64,000 nt of DNA, from assembly GCF_018853815.1 (NCBI RefSeq), contig NZ_JAAOMP010000153.1, forward strand, positions 50,464 to 114,463. Reading direction: 5' to 3'. Positions 53,090 through 63,252 of this stretch are shown one piece after another. A program made the position numbers and the translations under genes. Each line of letters opens with the position of its first letter. Position 1 is the stretch's first letter. The stretch is from Acidithiobacillus sulfurivorans. GTDB lineage: Bacteria; Pseudomonadota; Gammaproteobacteria; Acidithiobacillales; Acidithiobacillaceae. The notes below the pieces were generated by a model that saw only the letters and a program-made list of their open reading frames with translations, was not told where the DNA came from and ran no database searches.

Positions 53090-53363
53090 TATGCGCATGG
53101 CGAGAATACTCGGTTGGGCAGGAATTATCCCCCTTATTCTTGCCAATCTGAGATTCTGGAAAGGTTACGGTGTGGTGGCTTTGATCTTGGGTAACCTGTA
53201 CGCCGCCATTATTCTCGGTTTTCTGGGTGCGATTACTGCTACTGCAGTTATACGCCGGTTTTTAGGCCGGCGTGAATGCCTCAATGACTGGTATTTTCGC
53301 CCTGTTGACTGGCGATTTCCTCACGGACTTTATCCATATCAAGTGCGAGTGCCTGCTGGATAA
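53082..53363 (+). CDS. Small membrane protein overlapping trxA
   Basis: The 93-residue product has two hydrophobic segments (about 8-25 and 33-60). The start at 53082 is coupled to the preceding small gene. Its last 27 residues overlap the 3' end of trxA on the opposite strand by 83 bp, and a hairpin at 53252-53273 lies in it. The tail after residue 68 may not be selected as protein. Function unknown. Confidence 0.5.
   Translation: MDSMRMARILGWAGIIPLILANLRFWKGYGVVALILGNLYAAIILGFLGAITATAVIRRFLGRRECLNDWYFRPVDWRFPHGLYPYQVRVPAG
53252..53273. terminator. Hairpin downstream of trxA
   Basis: ACGCCGG and CCGGCGT form a perfect seven-bp stem with an eight-base loop just beyond the end of trxA on the minus strand. 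No long T-run follows, so termination would be weak or factor-aided. Confidence 0.4.
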
Positions 53364-53658
53364 CTTCTTCCAGCGCACTGGCAGGTAACGAACCAGCCTG
53401 GGAAAAAATACCAATTTGCTGACGAAAAATGGTCAATGTTGGAATGGAACGAATCTGGAAGGAAGCACCCAGTTCCTGTTCTACATCCGTATTCACCTTG
53501 CCAAAAACAATATCCGGATACTTTTCGGCAGCAGCCTCAAAAGTTGGGGCAAAAGCCTTGCAAGGTGCACACCAAGGGGCCCAGAAATCGACAATAACCA
53601 TGTCATTTCCGGTAACCATTTGTTCAAAGTTTTCCTGGGTAAGTTCCACTACAGCCAT
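53281..53658 (-). CDS. trxA: Thioredoxin
   Basis: The 125-residue protein has VIVDFWAPWCAPCKAFAPTFEA, a thioredoxin fold with active site CAPC (usually CGPC), and the cis-Pro region IRSIPTLTIF. The N- and C-termini match thioredoxins, with a longer acidic C-terminal tail. A Gly-to-Ala change in the active-site pair is less common and may alter redox potential. It reduces protein disulfides in the cytoplasm. It overlaps the converging small gene. Confidence 0.9.
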   Translation of the reverse strand: MAVVELTQENFEQMVTGNDMVIVDFWAPWCAPCKAFAPTFEAAAEKYPDIVFGKVNTDVEQELGASFQIRSIPTLTIFRQQIGIFSQAGSLPASALEEVIQQALALDMDKVREEIASQQGENTSH

Positions 53659-53788
53659 GCTATGTCCTCTCGTAAACAGGATTGCGCAGAATCGCGCGCG
53701 GCAGACGGGACCATCCCGAATGACAGTAAAATGTTATATGCTGACCTTAAAGCGCAGGACAGATGGGGTCAAGGGATGAGGTCGAGGC

Positions 53789-55138
53789 ATGCGTATTTCT
53801 GAAGAATCTATTCCGGTGTTGTCAGTCAGTGCACTGAATAGTACCGCCCGGGAAATTATTGAAGGCAATTTTCCGTTGTTACGCGTTGAGGGTGAAATTT
53901 CCAATTTCAGTGCGCCGGGCTCTGGTCATTGGTATTTTTCTCTGAAGGACAGTCGTGCCCAGGTCCGTTGCGCCATGTTTCGGCAACGTAATTTATATAG
54001 TCGGGTGCAACCACGCAACGGCTTGCAAATTCAGGTGCTGGCACAACCTACGCTTTATGAGGGGCGGGGTGAATTTCAGCTGATTATTGAGCAATTGCTG
54101 GAAGCCGGTGAAGGTGACTTGCAGGCGCGTTTTCTGGCATTAAAAGAAAAACTCGCAGCCGAAGGGCTTTTTGAAGCGCATCTCAAGCGTCCGCTGCCCA
54201 CATGGCCACAACGGGTGGCAGTGATCACTTCGGCAACCGGCGCAGCCCTGCAGGATATCCGGGCAACCCTGGCCAGGCGCTGGCCATTACTCAGCATACT
54301 GGTTTATCCGGTACTGGTTCAGGGGGATCAGGCTGCCGGCCAGATTGTCGAAGCGTTACGTCGTGCCAATGCGCGCAGCACGGAAGATGTGCTGATCCTC
54401 GCTCGTGGTGGTGGCAGTACGGAAGATCTGTGGTGCTTTAATGAAGAGAGCGTAGCTCGCGCCATTCGCGCCTCGCGCATTCCGGTAGTCACCGGAATTG
54501 GTCACGAAATTGATTTTACCATTGCGGACTTTGCCAGTGATCTGCGAGCGGCCACTCCCACCGCCGCTGCAGAAGCGGTCAGTCCTGATCGGAGCGAGTG
54601 GCTTCCCAAAGTTCAGGCTCAACATCATCAGATTGAAAAACTCATGTTCAGAAAGCTGCAGGATGAATCCCAGCGCCTCGATTTTTTGCGGATGCGCCTT
54701 CGCCATCCCGGAGAGGGTTTGGATGCGGCCCAACGACGCCTGAAACTCGCTCGTGAAAACTTATCTCGGGCCATGACCTTGCAGCTGTCATCCCGGGCGC
54801 AGCAACTCGCCTATCTCCAGGGGCGACGAGCGCGCCAGGATCCCAGACAACGTCTGCAAATTCTGGAAAAGCAAGTGCGCGAAAGCCAAAAAAATCTGGG
54901 AGCCGTCATGCTCGATATTTTGCAGCGTGCGCGCCTTCGCCAGCAACAATCTGCGTCTGCACTGCGCTTGCTGGATCCTCTGGCAGTATTGCAAAGAGGC
55001 TTTGCGGTATTGCGGGATGCATCCGGAAAAGTTATTTTCGACAGTCAGAGCACCCATCCCGGTGAACAACTGGTGGCTACCCTGGCGAAGGGCAGTATCA
55101 GTTGCGAAGTCACGAAATGTGAATATGAAAATCTATGA
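53789..55138 (+). CDS. xseA: Exonuclease VII large subunit
   Basis: The 449-residue protein has an N-terminal OB-fold (about 10-105, LRVEGEISNFSAPGSGHWYFSLKDSRAQVRCAMF), the catalytic region with RGGGSTEDLWCFNEE and PVVTGIGHEIDFTIADFASDLRAATPTAAAE, and a long coiled-coil C-terminal half. It degrades single-stranded DNA together with XseB. A ribosome-like GGTCGAGG is found at the start. Separate location from xseB is the common situation. Confidence 0.96.
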   Translation: MRISEESIPVLSVSALNSTAREIIEGNFPLLRVEGEISNFSAPGSGHWYFSLKDSRAQVRCAMFRQRNLYSRVQPRNGLQIQVLAQPTLYEGRGEFQLIIEQLLEAGEGDLQARFLALKEKLAAEGLFEAHLKRPLPTWPQRVAVITSATGAALQDIRATLARRWPLLSILVYPVLVQGDQAAGQIVEALRRANARSTEDVLILARGGGSTEDLWCFNEESVARAIRASRIPVVTGIGHEIDFTIADFASDLRAATPTAAAEAVSPDRSEWLPKVQAQHHQIEKLMFRKLQDESQRLDFLRMRLRHPGEGLDAAQRRLKLARENLSRAMTLQLSSRAQQLAYLQGRRARQDPRQRLQILEKQVRESQKNLGAVMLDILQRARLRQQQSASALRLLDPLAVLQRGFAVLRDASGKVIFDSQSTHPGEQLVATLAKGSISCEVTKCEYENL

Positions 55139-55182
55139 GTTTTCACGTGATTTTTACCGAATGAGCCTTCTAACTGCCGACG

Positions 55183-55476
55183 TTAGGACAAAGAAATAGT
55201 CTCTTCTTTTACGGCCTCATCCAGCAGTTCTTGAGGAACTCCGCGCTTTCGCAGTGCTGAGAGTAGTCGAGCCGTAGCCCCAAAGCTGAAATGTGCTTCA
55301 TCTTTCCGCAGTCCCTCACTGACATAGGCTTTAAGTAAGGGTTGATAGCCGCTAAACCCTTTCTGTGGAGCTATTTCCTTGAGAGACTGCACCACATCTA
55401 CCGGAATCCGCAGAGTTACCGTAGTCATGGGACGGTCTTTGTTTAACCGAGTTTTGATGCGCTCAGGAATACTCAT
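55183..55476 (-). CDS. BrnA-like ribbon-helix-helix antitoxin
   Basis: The 97-residue protein has RPMTTVTLRIPVDVVQSLKEIAPQKGFSGYQPLLKAYVSEGL, a ribbon-helix-helix DNA-binding pattern with the GYQ motif shared with BrnA antitoxins. The ATG at 55476 follows GAGAGG; another at 55494 overlaps the toxin stop. It lies next to a truncated brnT toxin and probably keeps its regulatory function. The C-terminal 30 residues are helical and acidic. Confidence 0.7.
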   Translation of the reverse strand: MSIPERIKTRLNKDRPMTTVTLRIPVDVVQSLKEIAPQKGFSGYQPLLKAYVSEGLRKDEAHFSFGATARLLSALRKRGVPQELLDEAVKEETISLS

Positions 55477-55493
55477 AACTTTGCCTCTCTTCA

Positions 55494-55622
55494 TTACAAA
55501 GGGTCGAAAAATACAGTTGCCGCCTCTTCGAAGGTTACTCCGTCATGCTTTCTGGAGTTGATGACGGCCTTCCTGTCGTCCCAGACAAAAGATAACCCAA
55601 GCAATTCGTATTTAACGTCCAT
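55494..55622 (-). pseudogene. BrnT-type toxin, truncated to the first half
   Basis: The 42-residue frame reads LGLSFVWDDRKAVINSRKHDGVTFEEAATVFFDPL and then stops. This matches the first half of BrnT (WDxxKAxxNxRKHxVSFEEAxTVFxDPL), which is normally about 90 residues with its RNase residues also in the second half. No continuation is found in other frames over the next 60 bp. The antitoxin starts at the stop. It is probably inactive. An in-frame start upstream is possible but the family begins here. Confidence 0.7.
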
Positions 55623-55816
55623 GCCATGGATTTTATGGCGATGATTTACTTTGTCAATACACTTTCCCGGATTCTGAGGGCTGGTTTCACTTGGATACCG
55701 TATGCGAGCTATCGACAAAAGCGGGGCTAACGCTTTACTCTTCTCACTCGCTGCCGCTGACCCAGTGGTGAATTTATTCTGAACAGGGTGGATCCCTGCA
55801 ATTCCGAGGAGTCTTC

Positions 55817-56329
55817 ATGACCAATCCACAAGTCGTACTACACAGCAACAAGGGTGATATTGTCATCGAACTGGATGCCGAAAAGGCGCCCAATACGGTC
55901 GAAAACTTTTTGAGCTATGTTGATGAAGGTTTTTTTGATGAAACCATTTTTCATCGGGTCATTCCCGGTTTCATGATTCAGGGCGGCGGTTTTACCGCAG
56001 ATATGCAGCAGAAAAAAACCCATGCGCCCATTCAAAATGAGGCAGAAAACGGTCTGAAAAACCTGCGCGGGACCCTGGCCATGGCCCGTACCAACGATCC
56101 CCATTCAGCCACTGCCCAGTTTTTCATCAATCTGACCGACAATGATTTCCTCAATTTCAAAGCCGCTTCGGGTACCGGTTGGGGTTATGCGGTATTTGCA
56201 AAGGTAATCAGTGGCATGGAAGTGGTAGACGAAATCGCCAAAGTGCCTACCGGCAATAAAGGCATGCACCAGGATGTACCCAAAGATACCGTCACCATCG
56301 ACAAGGGCGAGCGTATCGCTACGGCCTGA
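55817..56329 (+). CDS. ppiB: Peptidyl-prolyl cis-trans isomerase (cyclophilin)
   Basis: The 170-residue protein is a cytoplasmic cyclophilin without a signal peptide. Motifs are [31 protein letters not shown], with the catalytic Arg, [29 protein letters not shown] and [19 protein letters not shown]. It speeds proline isomerisation in folding proteins. The ATG follows GAGGAG. It is one base ahead of lpxH, so they are co-transcribed. Confidence 0.94.
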   Translation: MTNPQVVLHSNKGDIVIELDAEKAPNTVENFLSYVDEGFFDETIFHRVIPGFMIQGGGFTADMQQKKTHAPIQNEAENGLKNLRGTLAMARTNDPHSATAQFFINLTDNDFLNFKAASGTGWGYAVFAKVISGMEVVDEIAKVPTGNKGMHQDVPKDTVTIDKGERIATA

Positions 56330-56330
56330 C

Positions 56331-57107
56331 ATGCCCTTTCTGGATGTGGATTTTGCAGAAGGACCGATCTGGTTCATTTCTGATCTGCACCTGAGCCCCC
56401 AGCAGCCTGCCCTGACCCGGCTTTTTCGGCAGTTTTGCGAAACCCGAGCCAAAGAAGGACAGGCTCTTTTTATTCTCGGGGACTTGTTTGACTACTGGGT
56501 CCATCCCGATCAATCCCGGGAAAGTGTCTACGCCGAAGTGTTTGCGAACCTGCAGCAATTGGTTGCGGCGGGTATTCGGGTCTATGTGATGGTTGGCAAC
56601 CGGGATTTTGCCTTGAACAAAACCCTGCTCGCATCCTTTGGCCTTCTGCCTATTCCCGACCCTGTGGCCTTGCGCCTGGGTACCCAAAATATTCTGCTCA
56701 CCCATGGTGATCTGCTCTGTACGGATGACCGTCGTTATCAGATTTTTCGTCGGGTGATTCGCCATCCCTTGATTCGCCTCAGCGTCGGCAATCTCCCCTA
56801 CTCCTGGTTGCAAAAACTGGCGGCGGGTTTGCGGCGGGGAAGTACCCGCGCAGTCCAGAAAAAATCCCTGAATATCACCGACGCCCATCCTCTGGCCATC
56901 CACACGACTCTGCATCACGGAATTGCAGATCAGCACCTGGAGCATGGTTTTGATGTGCTGGTACATGGGCATACGCATCGCCCCGTCTGGGAACACACGG
57001 ACGATGGCTGGCGGATGGTGCTGGGTGCCTGGAACCCGGATGCGGCCTGCATTGGACGTTGGGCGGCTGGTCAGTGGTCACTGGAAAAAATAACGCCCAT
57101 CCCTTAG
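56331..57107 (+). CDS. lpxH: UDP-2,3-diacylglucosamine diphosphatase LpxH
   Basis: The 258-residue metallophosphoesterase has SDLHLSPQ, GDLFDYWVH, GNRDF, THGD and HGHTH, the metal-binding blocks of LpxH. It removes UMP from UDP-2,3-diacylglucosamine to form lipid X in lipid A synthesis. It begins one base after the ppiB stop. An earlier start in the frame overlaps ppiB and has no site. Confidence 0.93.
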   Translation: MPFLDVDFAEGPIWFISDLHLSPQQPALTRLFRQFCETRAKEGQALFILGDLFDYWVHPDQSRESVYAEVFANLQQLVAAGIRVYVMVGNRDFALNKTLLASFGLLPIPDPVALRLGTQNILLTHGDLLCTDDRRYQIFRRVIRHPLIRLSVGNLPYSWLQKLAAGLRRGSTRAVQKKSLNITDAHPLAIHTTLHHGIADQHLEHGFDVLVHGHTHRPVWEHTDDGWRMVLGAWNPDAACIGRWAAGQWSLEKITPIP

Positions 57108-57140
57108 GCTTCAGAAAAACCGAGCGAGGGCAGAAATGCC

Positions 57141-59594
57141 ATGGAAAAACGCGGACTCAGTAGTGAAGAAGCGGTTTTACTGCAGCGGCAGTTTGGTCTT
57201 AATCAATTACCTGCCCAAACCCCAGCGCGCTGGTGGCGAAAACTTCTGCAACAATTTAATAACTCTCTGATTTTCATACTCAGCATCGCCGCCATTTTTT
57301 CAGCAGCCCTTGGTCATTGGGTGGATAGCGGCATCATCGCCGCCGTTATTCTGGTCAATACCGTGCTGGGTTTTATTCAGGAAAATCGCGCAGAACAAGC
57401 CGTTGCTGCCCTGCAAACGTACCTGGTGGAATATTCGCTGGTACTACGCGATGGTCATTGGCAAAAATTGCCCTCTGAAAATCTGCTGCCGGGCGATTGG
57501 GTGCGGATTGAAAACGGGGAGAGAATAGCGGCAGACCTGCACATTCGTGAAGCGCATCAGCTTCAGGTCGATGAATCCTTGCTGACCGGCGAATCGGTTC
57601 CTGTGGATAAACAGCTGACTGAAGACAATGAGCAAGGCGTTTTGCATGCCGGGACGATGGTCACGCGGGGGTCCGGTGTGGGCGAAGTTTTTGCAACGGG
57701 TGCCGCGACATCCATCGGCCATATTCAGAAGTTGCTGGCGCAAACCAAGGCGAGTAAATCGCCCTTGCTGATGCGCATCAATCAGTTATCCCGATGGCTG
57801 GCTCTGGGCGTATTCCTCCTGGCTATTATCGCTTCCCTCATCGCCTGGACGCATGGTGACAGTCTCGAATTTGCGATCCTTGCAGCTATCAGTCTGGCGG
57901 TGGCTATTATTCCGGAAGGTCTTCCCGCAGTGATCAGCATTACTCTGGCCCTGGGTGTCCAGCGTATGGCGCAAAAGGGATCCATCATTCGTCAGTTACC
58001 CGCCGTAGAAACTCTCGGAGCAGTGACGGTCATTTGTACGGATAAAACCGGCACTCTGACCGAAAACCGCATGGCCGTAGAAGACTTGCGCCTGGCCCAG
58101 GATAATCCTGACAGCCTGCTCAGGGCGCTGGAAAATATGCTGCTCTGTAATGACGCAGAAATATCTGACGCTGGACAGGGTAGTGGCGATCCGTTGGAAC
58201 AGGCGCTGATACGCTATGCACACGGCGAGGATGGCGCATTGATGCATTATCAAAAGCGCAATCCCCGCCTGGATACGCGCCCTTTTGACCATGAAAGCCC
58301 TTACATGGCGACCCTGCATGCTGACCGTATCGCCATCAAGGGAGCACCGGAATTTGTTTTGCAACACTGCTTTCAAGAGCAGGAACAGACGGTCAGTTTC
58401 TGGGAGGGGGTTATTTCGGAGATGGCCAATCTGGGCCTGCGTACTATTGCCCTTGCCGAAGCGGATATGTCTCGCTGGTCTTCTCTGGATCAGGGGGGCT
58501 GGCGCTGGCTGGGCGTCGTTGCTCTGCTCGATCCGCCTCGACAGGCAGTGCCGGCGGCTATTGCCGCCTGTCGAGGAGCCGGTATCCGGGTGGTTATGGT
58601 AACTGGGGATCATCCCCGCACCGCAGCGACAATTGCCCGACAAATAGGTCTTGTGGAGGCCGGGTCTGTTCGGGTGGTTGATCATGCGCAGTGGTTGGCC
58701 GCTTCGCCTGCAGAACGTCAACAATTAGCGCGTGAAGTGAATGTCTTTGCCCGGGTGCAGCCTGCTGACAAGCTGGAACTGGTAGAAACCCTGCAAGACA
58801 ATGGGGAAATTGTAGCGATGACGGGAGATGGCGTTAATGATGCGCCGGCATTGCGCCGTGCCCAGATTGGGGTGGCCATGGGGCTTTCGGGTAGTACCGT
58901 TGCCCGCGAAGCCGCCGCCATGATTCTTGCCGATGATGATTTTGCGCATATTGCCAGCGCTGTGGCAGAAGGCCGGCATATTTATAACAACATCCAGCGT
59001 ACCGTGCTGTTCATGCTGCCCACCAATTTTGCCCAGGGAATGGTGATTTTTCTGGCGGTTATTTTCAGATTGACTTTGCCCATTACGCCCTTGCAAATTT
59101 TGTGGATCAATACGGTGACTGCCATTACTTTGGCGCTTGTTTTTGCTTTTATGGGCGCTGATAAGGCCCTGATGCAGCAATTGCCAAGACCCGTTGCTCA
59201 GTCTCTGGTTCCCGGGATTCTTTGGCGTCGCATTACCTTAATGACTGTTTTTTTGCTGCTTATGGTCTTTGCGATTTTTGAAACAGGCAGTGCTTTTTAT
59301 GGCGTTGTGCATGCCCGCACATTGGCCGTGAATGGATTAATGGCCATGGAAGGGGCTGTACTTCTGGCGATGTATGGATCCTGGCGGAATGATCGAGGTG
59401 ACTGGATATTGATTGGCAGCCTCGTAGCCATGATCCTGCTCCAGGCTCTATTTTCGCAGTCAACATTTTTGCAGCTTGTTTTTCAGACAACATCCATGTC
59501 GTTAAACGATATCGGTATTATATTTCTCACAGCCCTGCTGGCCTGGCTGGCGGCACGCCTGATTATGCACCCGCAGCAAACTTTGAAAAGCTGA
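57141..59594 (+). CDS. P-type cation-transporting ATPase (P-IIA type)
   Basis: The 817-residue protein has the N-terminal cation ATPase motif, LLTGESVPV (TGES), PEGLPA in the transmembrane ion site, [11 protein letters not shown] with the phosphorylated Asp, and [11 protein letters not shown] in the hinge. Eight to ten hydrophobic segments are seen. [20 protein letters not shown] places it with Ca2+-type ATPases such as PacL or PMR1, but bacterial members can also carry Mn2+. It follows lpxH by 33 bp. No heavy-metal-binding CxxC domain is present. Confidence 0.92.
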   Translation: MEKRGLSSEEAVLLQRQFGLNQLPAQTPARWWRKLLQQFNNSLIFILSIAAIFSAALGHWVDSGIIAAVILVNTVLGFIQENRAEQAVAALQTYLVEYSLVLRDGHWQKLPSENLLPGDWVRIENGERIAADLHIREAHQLQVDESLLTGESVPVDKQLTEDNEQGVLHAGTMVTRGSGVGEVFATGAATSIGHIQKLLAQTKASKSPLLMRINQLSRWLALGVFLLAIIASLIAWTHGDSLEFAILAAISLAVAIIPEGLPAVISITLALGVQRMAQKGSIIRQLPAVETLGAVTVICTDKTGTLTENRMAVEDLRLAQDNPDSLLRALENMLLCNDAEISDAGQGSGDPLEQALIRYAHGEDGALMHYQKRNPRLDTRPFDHESPYMATLHADRIAIKGAPEFVLQHCFQEQEQTVSFWEGVISEMANLGLRTIALAEADMSRWSSLDQGGWRWLGVVALLDPPRQAVPAAIAACRGAGIRVVMVTGDHPRTAATIARQIGLVEAGSVRVVDHAQWLAASPAERQQLAREVNVFARVQPADKLELVETLQDNGEIVAMTGDGVNDAPALRRAQIGVAMGLSGSTVAREAAAMILADDDFAHIASAVAEGRHIYNNIQRTVLFMLPTNFAQGMVIFLAVIFRLTLPITPLQILWINTVTAITLALVFAFMGADKALMQQLPRPVAQSLVPGILWRRITLMTVFLLLMVFAIFETGSAFYGVVHARTLAVNGLMAMEGAVLLAMYGSWRNDRGDWILIGSLVAMILLQALFSQSTFLQLVFQTTSMSLNDIGIIFLTALLAWLAARLIMHPQQTLKS

Positions 59595-59659
59595 AATCTT
59601 CATCCTTGCCCGGATCATGCTAGACTAGTTCCAGTTTCTGGTGAATTCAGGAGATATTG

Positions 59660-59878
59660 ATGAAAATAGAAAGACTACATGGCCAGGCCAAACGGCCAAA
59701 GCCGCGTCTGGGTGTCCACCCCACACGTATCGAGAAAGACCGGACGGTTTACAACCGCAAAGTCAAACACCGTGGCAATAATGGTCATCAGGGAGAGGGG
59801 CATACCGTGACGATGCGTCATCGTCAGCGTATGCCCCTTTCTGCTTCCACACTATCGAATAATGGCTGCATCACTTAA
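59660..59878 (+). CDS. Small basic protein
   Basis: The 72-residue protein is rich in Arg, Lys and His (VHPTRIEKDRTVYNRKVKHRGNNG), likely nucleic-acid binding. The ATG at 59660 follows AGGAG at 6-7 bp. It overlaps the start of the next gene by 17 bp. I recall similar small basic proteins with YxRKxKHRG patterns in other proteobacteria, of unknown function. The last 15 residues are less basic. Confidence 0.6.
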   Translation: MKIERLHGQAKRPKPRLGVHPTRIEKDRTVYNRKVKHRGNNGHQGEGHTVTMRHRQRMPLSASTLSNNGCIT

Positions 59879-60695
59879 ACCTCAGCCCGTTGAATCTGGC
59901 TGGCTGCTGCGTTGGTGGCGGGATTCTTTGATTCTGCTGCGCGCGTCCCCTCGGTCCTTTGCGCTGCTTTATCTGGTATTATTGTTACTGAATATCGCCT
60001 GGCAGCCGCTTATCCTGAGTATTCCCATCTCCTGCGTGGTCATGGCGATTATATTTGCCGTCGCCATGGCGATTCATCAGGGCAGTACGCAGTTGGCCGA
60101 CGTCGGCCGCAGTATTCGCGATGTAGCCTGGTGGCCCCTCTTGCGGCTCATACTGGAAATCGCCCTGCTGGTTGCGGCACTGCTGATGCTGATGCTGATA
60201 TTCCGGCATTATTTGCAGGGTATATTCAGTCAGGATCATATTTCCTCAGCGGCGACCTTGCACAATCTGAAATCTGCCGACTGGCAAAAGCTGCCGGACT
60301 GGTTACGTTCGCTCATCACCAATGCCCTTGGTACCGCACAGACCATGCTGGGTAATGCATTTTTGCTGCTGTCTGTTGGCGTCATTGTCACTGGTATCAC
60401 CCAGAGAGGCTATCTGGCCCTGTTGGCAGGATTTCAGGCCGTGCTGGCCAATGTTCGGGTCTGGCTGACTTTCTTGCTGGCCAGCCTGCTGCTACAGGGT
60501 GTGATCACCTTCATTTCGGCACGCTTACATACGTATGCTGCTGCGCTACTGGTATCCCTGGCAGGGGTTGCCTTATTGATATTGGTTGGGCTGTACGGCT
60601 GGTGTTTTGTGCGCGAGACTTTCGGACTGCCCGGCGCTCAGGTCGCCAAACAGGCAACAGCCCTGGCCCGAAAAAATGCGGCGGCGCATGCCTGA
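59862..60695 (+). CDS. BPSS1780-family membrane protein
   Basis: The 277-residue protein has about six hydrophobic segments in blocks with charged loops. The opening VESGWLLRWWRDSLILLRASPRSFALLYLVLLLLNI resembles BPSS1780-like proteins of unknown function, which are found in many beta- and gammaproteobacteria. No enzymatic motif is seen. It overlaps the small basic gene upstream and lies 33 bp ahead of the TSUP transporter gene. Confidence 0.65.
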   Translation: MAASLKPQPVESGWLLRWWRDSLILLRASPRSFALLYLVLLLLNIAWQPLILSIPISCVVMAIIFAVAMAIHQGSTQLADVGRSIRDVAWWPLLRLILEIALLVAALLMLMLIFRHYLQGIFSQDHISSAATLHNLKSADWQKLPDWLRSLITNALGTAQTMLGNAFLLLSVGVIVTGITQRGYLALLAGFQAVLANVRVWLTFLLASLLLQGVITFISARLHTYAAALLVSLAGVALLILVGLYGWCFVRETFGLPGAQVAKQATALARKNAAAHA

Positions 60696-60728
60696 AAATT
60701 TTCTGCTGATTATATAAAAACCATCCTC

Positions 60729-61502
60729 ATGATGTTTCTGAATGTTGCAGATATGGGCCTTGGACTGGCCGCAGGACTCGCAGGCTTTGTCGATGCCATT
60801 GTGGGTGGAGGAGGACTGATCCTGCTGCCCGCTCTATTTGCGACCTTTCCGCAAGCTGCACCGGCAACGCTGCTCGGTACCAATAAAGCGGGCGCCATCT
60901 GGGGTACTGGTGCCGCCTTCCTGTCTTACGTCCGGCGAGTGCGTATCCCCTGGAAAACCGTAATCCCAACCGCGTTGGCGGCGTTGACGGGTTCATTAAT
61001 CGGGGCGGATATGGTCACGCGTATCAATGGGGACGACTTTCGTCGCGCCCTGCCCTTTGTACTTGTTGCCGTATTGATATACACCCTCATGAACCGACAA
61101 CTGGGTCAGGTGCATCAACCCCGCTTTTCCCAAAAGACCGCCACCTTTCTGGGCATAGGTGGTGGCTTGATCATCGGTTTTTATGACGGCTTTCTGGGTC
61201 CTGGAACCGGTAATTTTCTGGTTTTTGTATTCATTCTCGTATTTGGTTTTGATTTTTTGCATGCCAGCGCCAGTGCCAAAATAGTTAATTTCTCGTCAAA
61301 TTTTGCGGCACTGGTTCTGTTTGCCAGCAAAAATCATGTGCTCTGGCATCTCGCCTTGTTTCTGGCCATGTGCAACATGCTGGGTAGTCTCATGGGTACC
61401 CGCATGGCAATGACTCATGGAACTACTTTTGTACGCCGCCTGTTTATTGTTGTCGTGCTGCTCCTGATTGCCAGAACTGCCTGGGAGGCATTTGGCAGAT
61501 AG
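60729..61502 (+). CDS. TSUP-family transporter (TauE/SafE)
   Basis: The 257-residue protein has about eight hydrophobic segments with the TSUP repeats GLAAGLAGFVDAIVGGGGLILLPALFA near the start and GGGLIIGFYDGFLGPGTGNFLVFVFI in the second half, plus NFSSNFAALVLF. The family exports sulfite, sulfoacetate or other sulfur compounds. In a sulfur-oxidising host sulfite export is plausible, but the substrate is not shown. The ATG at 60729 or 60732 lacks a clear ribosome site. Confidence 0.88.
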   Translation: MMFLNVADMGLGLAAGLAGFVDAIVGGGGLILLPALFATFPQAAPATLLGTNKAGAIWGTGAAFLSYVRRVRIPWKTVIPTALAALTGSLIGADMVTRINGDDFRRALPFVLVAVLIYTLMNRQLGQVHQPRFSQKTATFLGIGGGLIIGFYDGFLGPGTGNFLVFVFILVFGFDFLHASASAKIVNFSSNFAALVLFASKNHVLWHLALFLAMCNMLGSLMGTRMAMTHGTTFVRRLFIVVVLLLIARTAWEAFGR

Positions 61503-61686
61503 ACACCGGCTGAGCCGATTTTTATCGCGGGAAAACGGTGAAACTTCATTTTGAAAATACTGAATCATGAATCCAGAAGACTGGTATGGTGGCCCTTTAT
61601 CATCGGCCCACACGGTTCGATGAGAGCGAGGGTTTGTTCACTAACCAATGAAACGTTGACCACTATGCGACCAGTAGCATGCGCGT

Positions 61687-63252
61687 ATGTCAACAAACCT
61701 TTCTCCAGCAAAAGGCAACACCGTCGCGCCGGACGCGTCGGCATCACCTTCTTATCGATTCTGGCTCAGTGTGGCGCTGCTGGCTGCCACCGTCATGCAG
61801 GTGCTGGACATTACTATCGTCAGCGTGGCTCTGCCCTATATGGCCGGGAGCCTGTCTGCCAACACCTCCCAGATAAGCTGGGTAGTGACCAGTTATCTGG
61901 TCGCGGCAGCCATTTCCACGCCGTTGACCGGATTTCTGGCGGCGCGATTTGGCCGGCGCCAGTTACTCTTGGCCAGTCTCGGCGGCTTTGTCGTGGTTTC
62001 CGGGCTCTGCGGGGTCAGTCAGGATCTGATGGAGATCGTCTTTCTGCGTCTACTTCAGGGTTTGGTTGGGGCGCCGCTCCCCTCTTTGGCGCAGGCCATG
62101 CTGATAGAGGCGTATCCCCCGGAAATGCGGGGGCGGATCACGGCGCGCTGGAGCCTTGCCGTTGTTGCGGGTCCCATTCTGGGGCCGGTGATTGGCGGTA
62201 TCCTCGTTACCCATCTGGACTGGCGTTGGGTATTTTACGTGAACTTGCCCGCCGGCTTGCTGGCCTGGATACTGGCCTACCGTTTCAGTAGCGCCTCCAC
62301 CACAATCGAAAAACGCAGCATTGATCTTTTGGGCTTCGCCAGCATGGCCATCGGTCTGGGTGCCCTACAGGTCGTGCTGGACCAAGGCAATACGATGGGT
62401 TGGTTCAGTTCGCAGCGGATCGTGATTCTGACCATGCTGGTCGTGTTTGCGCTCGGCTTTTTCCTCTGGCGGGCACTGACTCGGGGCGACAGTATCGTTC
62501 ATCTCCGTTTGCTGAGGAATCGAGATTTTGGAATCGCCTCACTCGCATCAATCACCTTTGGCGCGGGTTTCTACGGCATCGTGACCTATCAGCCGATATT
62601 TCTGGAACATCTGCTCGGCTATCCGCCAGAAACGGCAGGGTGGATTTCCGCAGCACGCGGGATTACGGCTATGTTGGGGATGCTGATCACTGGGCGGCTC
62701 ATTCATCGCACCGGGCCCCTGGTCTGGGCGTTAACGGGATGCGTGATCAGTGCGGTCGGTGGATATGCCATGACGGGGTATGATCTCCATATCGGGCTGT
62801 CGGCGGCTTTGTGGCCTGGAATCCTTCAAGGGATCGGTTTGGGAATGGCTTTTACCGCCATCGCCACGCTCGCCTTTCGCTCTCTCCCCAAAACCGCAAC
62901 AGCGGATGCCGCTGGCCTCTTTGGCGTGATGCGGGTATTGGGCGGTGCCATTGGGGTCTCCCTGATGGCTACGCTGTTGAGCCATTGCACACAAAGCGCC
63001 TGGAATCATCTGGGAGGCTTTGTGACTGCTTTCAATCCGGCTCTCCATGATTATTTAAATGCACTGCCAACGGCCTCGCTGCCAGCACAGTTCACATTGC
63101 TTCAGCAGGTTCTGCTGCGACATGCGGAAATGCAGGCCTATCTCAACGGATTCTACGCGCTTGCCGCGATATTCCTGCTCAGCACTATCATCCTGCTTAT
63201 CGCCATTCGATTTCGAGGTGGCGCCACAATTCGGTCTGACCCGCGTGGGTAA
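61687..63252 (+). CDS. DHA2-family multidrug efflux MFS protein
   Basis: The 521-residue protein has 14 hydrophobic segments with DITIVSVALPYMAGSLSANTSQISWVVTSYLVAAAISTPLTGFLAARFGRR near the start, the antiporter motif of EmrB-type pumps, and PILGPVIGGILV (motif C). It exports drugs or toxic organics with the proton gradient. It converges with the ArsR-type regulator, which overlaps its last 56 bp. The adaptor EmrA is not seen. The 184 bp upstream hold its promoter; no ribosome site is obvious. Confidence 0.88.
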   Translation: MSTNLSPAKGNTVAPDASASPSYRFWLSVALLAATVMQVLDITIVSVALPYMAGSLSANTSQISWVVTSYLVAAAISTPLTGFLAARFGRRQLLLASLGGFVVVSGLCGVSQDLMEIVFLRLLQGLVGAPLPSLAQAMLIEAYPPEMRGRITARWSLAVVAGPILGPVIGGILVTHLDWRWVFYVNLPAGLLAWILAYRFSSASTTIEKRSIDLLGFASMAIGLGALQVVLDQGNTMGWFSSQRIVILTMLVVFALGFFLWRALTRGDSIVHLRLLRNRDFGIASLASITFGAGFYGIVTYQPIFLEHLLGYPPETAGWISAARGITAMLGMLITGRLIHRTGPLVWALTGCVISAVGGYAMTGYDLHIGLSAALWPGILQGIGLGMAFTAIATLAFRSLPKTATADAAGLFGVMRVLGGAIGVSLMATLLSHCTQSAWNHLGGFVTAFNPALHDYLNALPTASLPAQFTLLQQVLLRHAEMQAYLNGFYALAAIFLLSTIILLIAIRFRGGATIRSDPRG

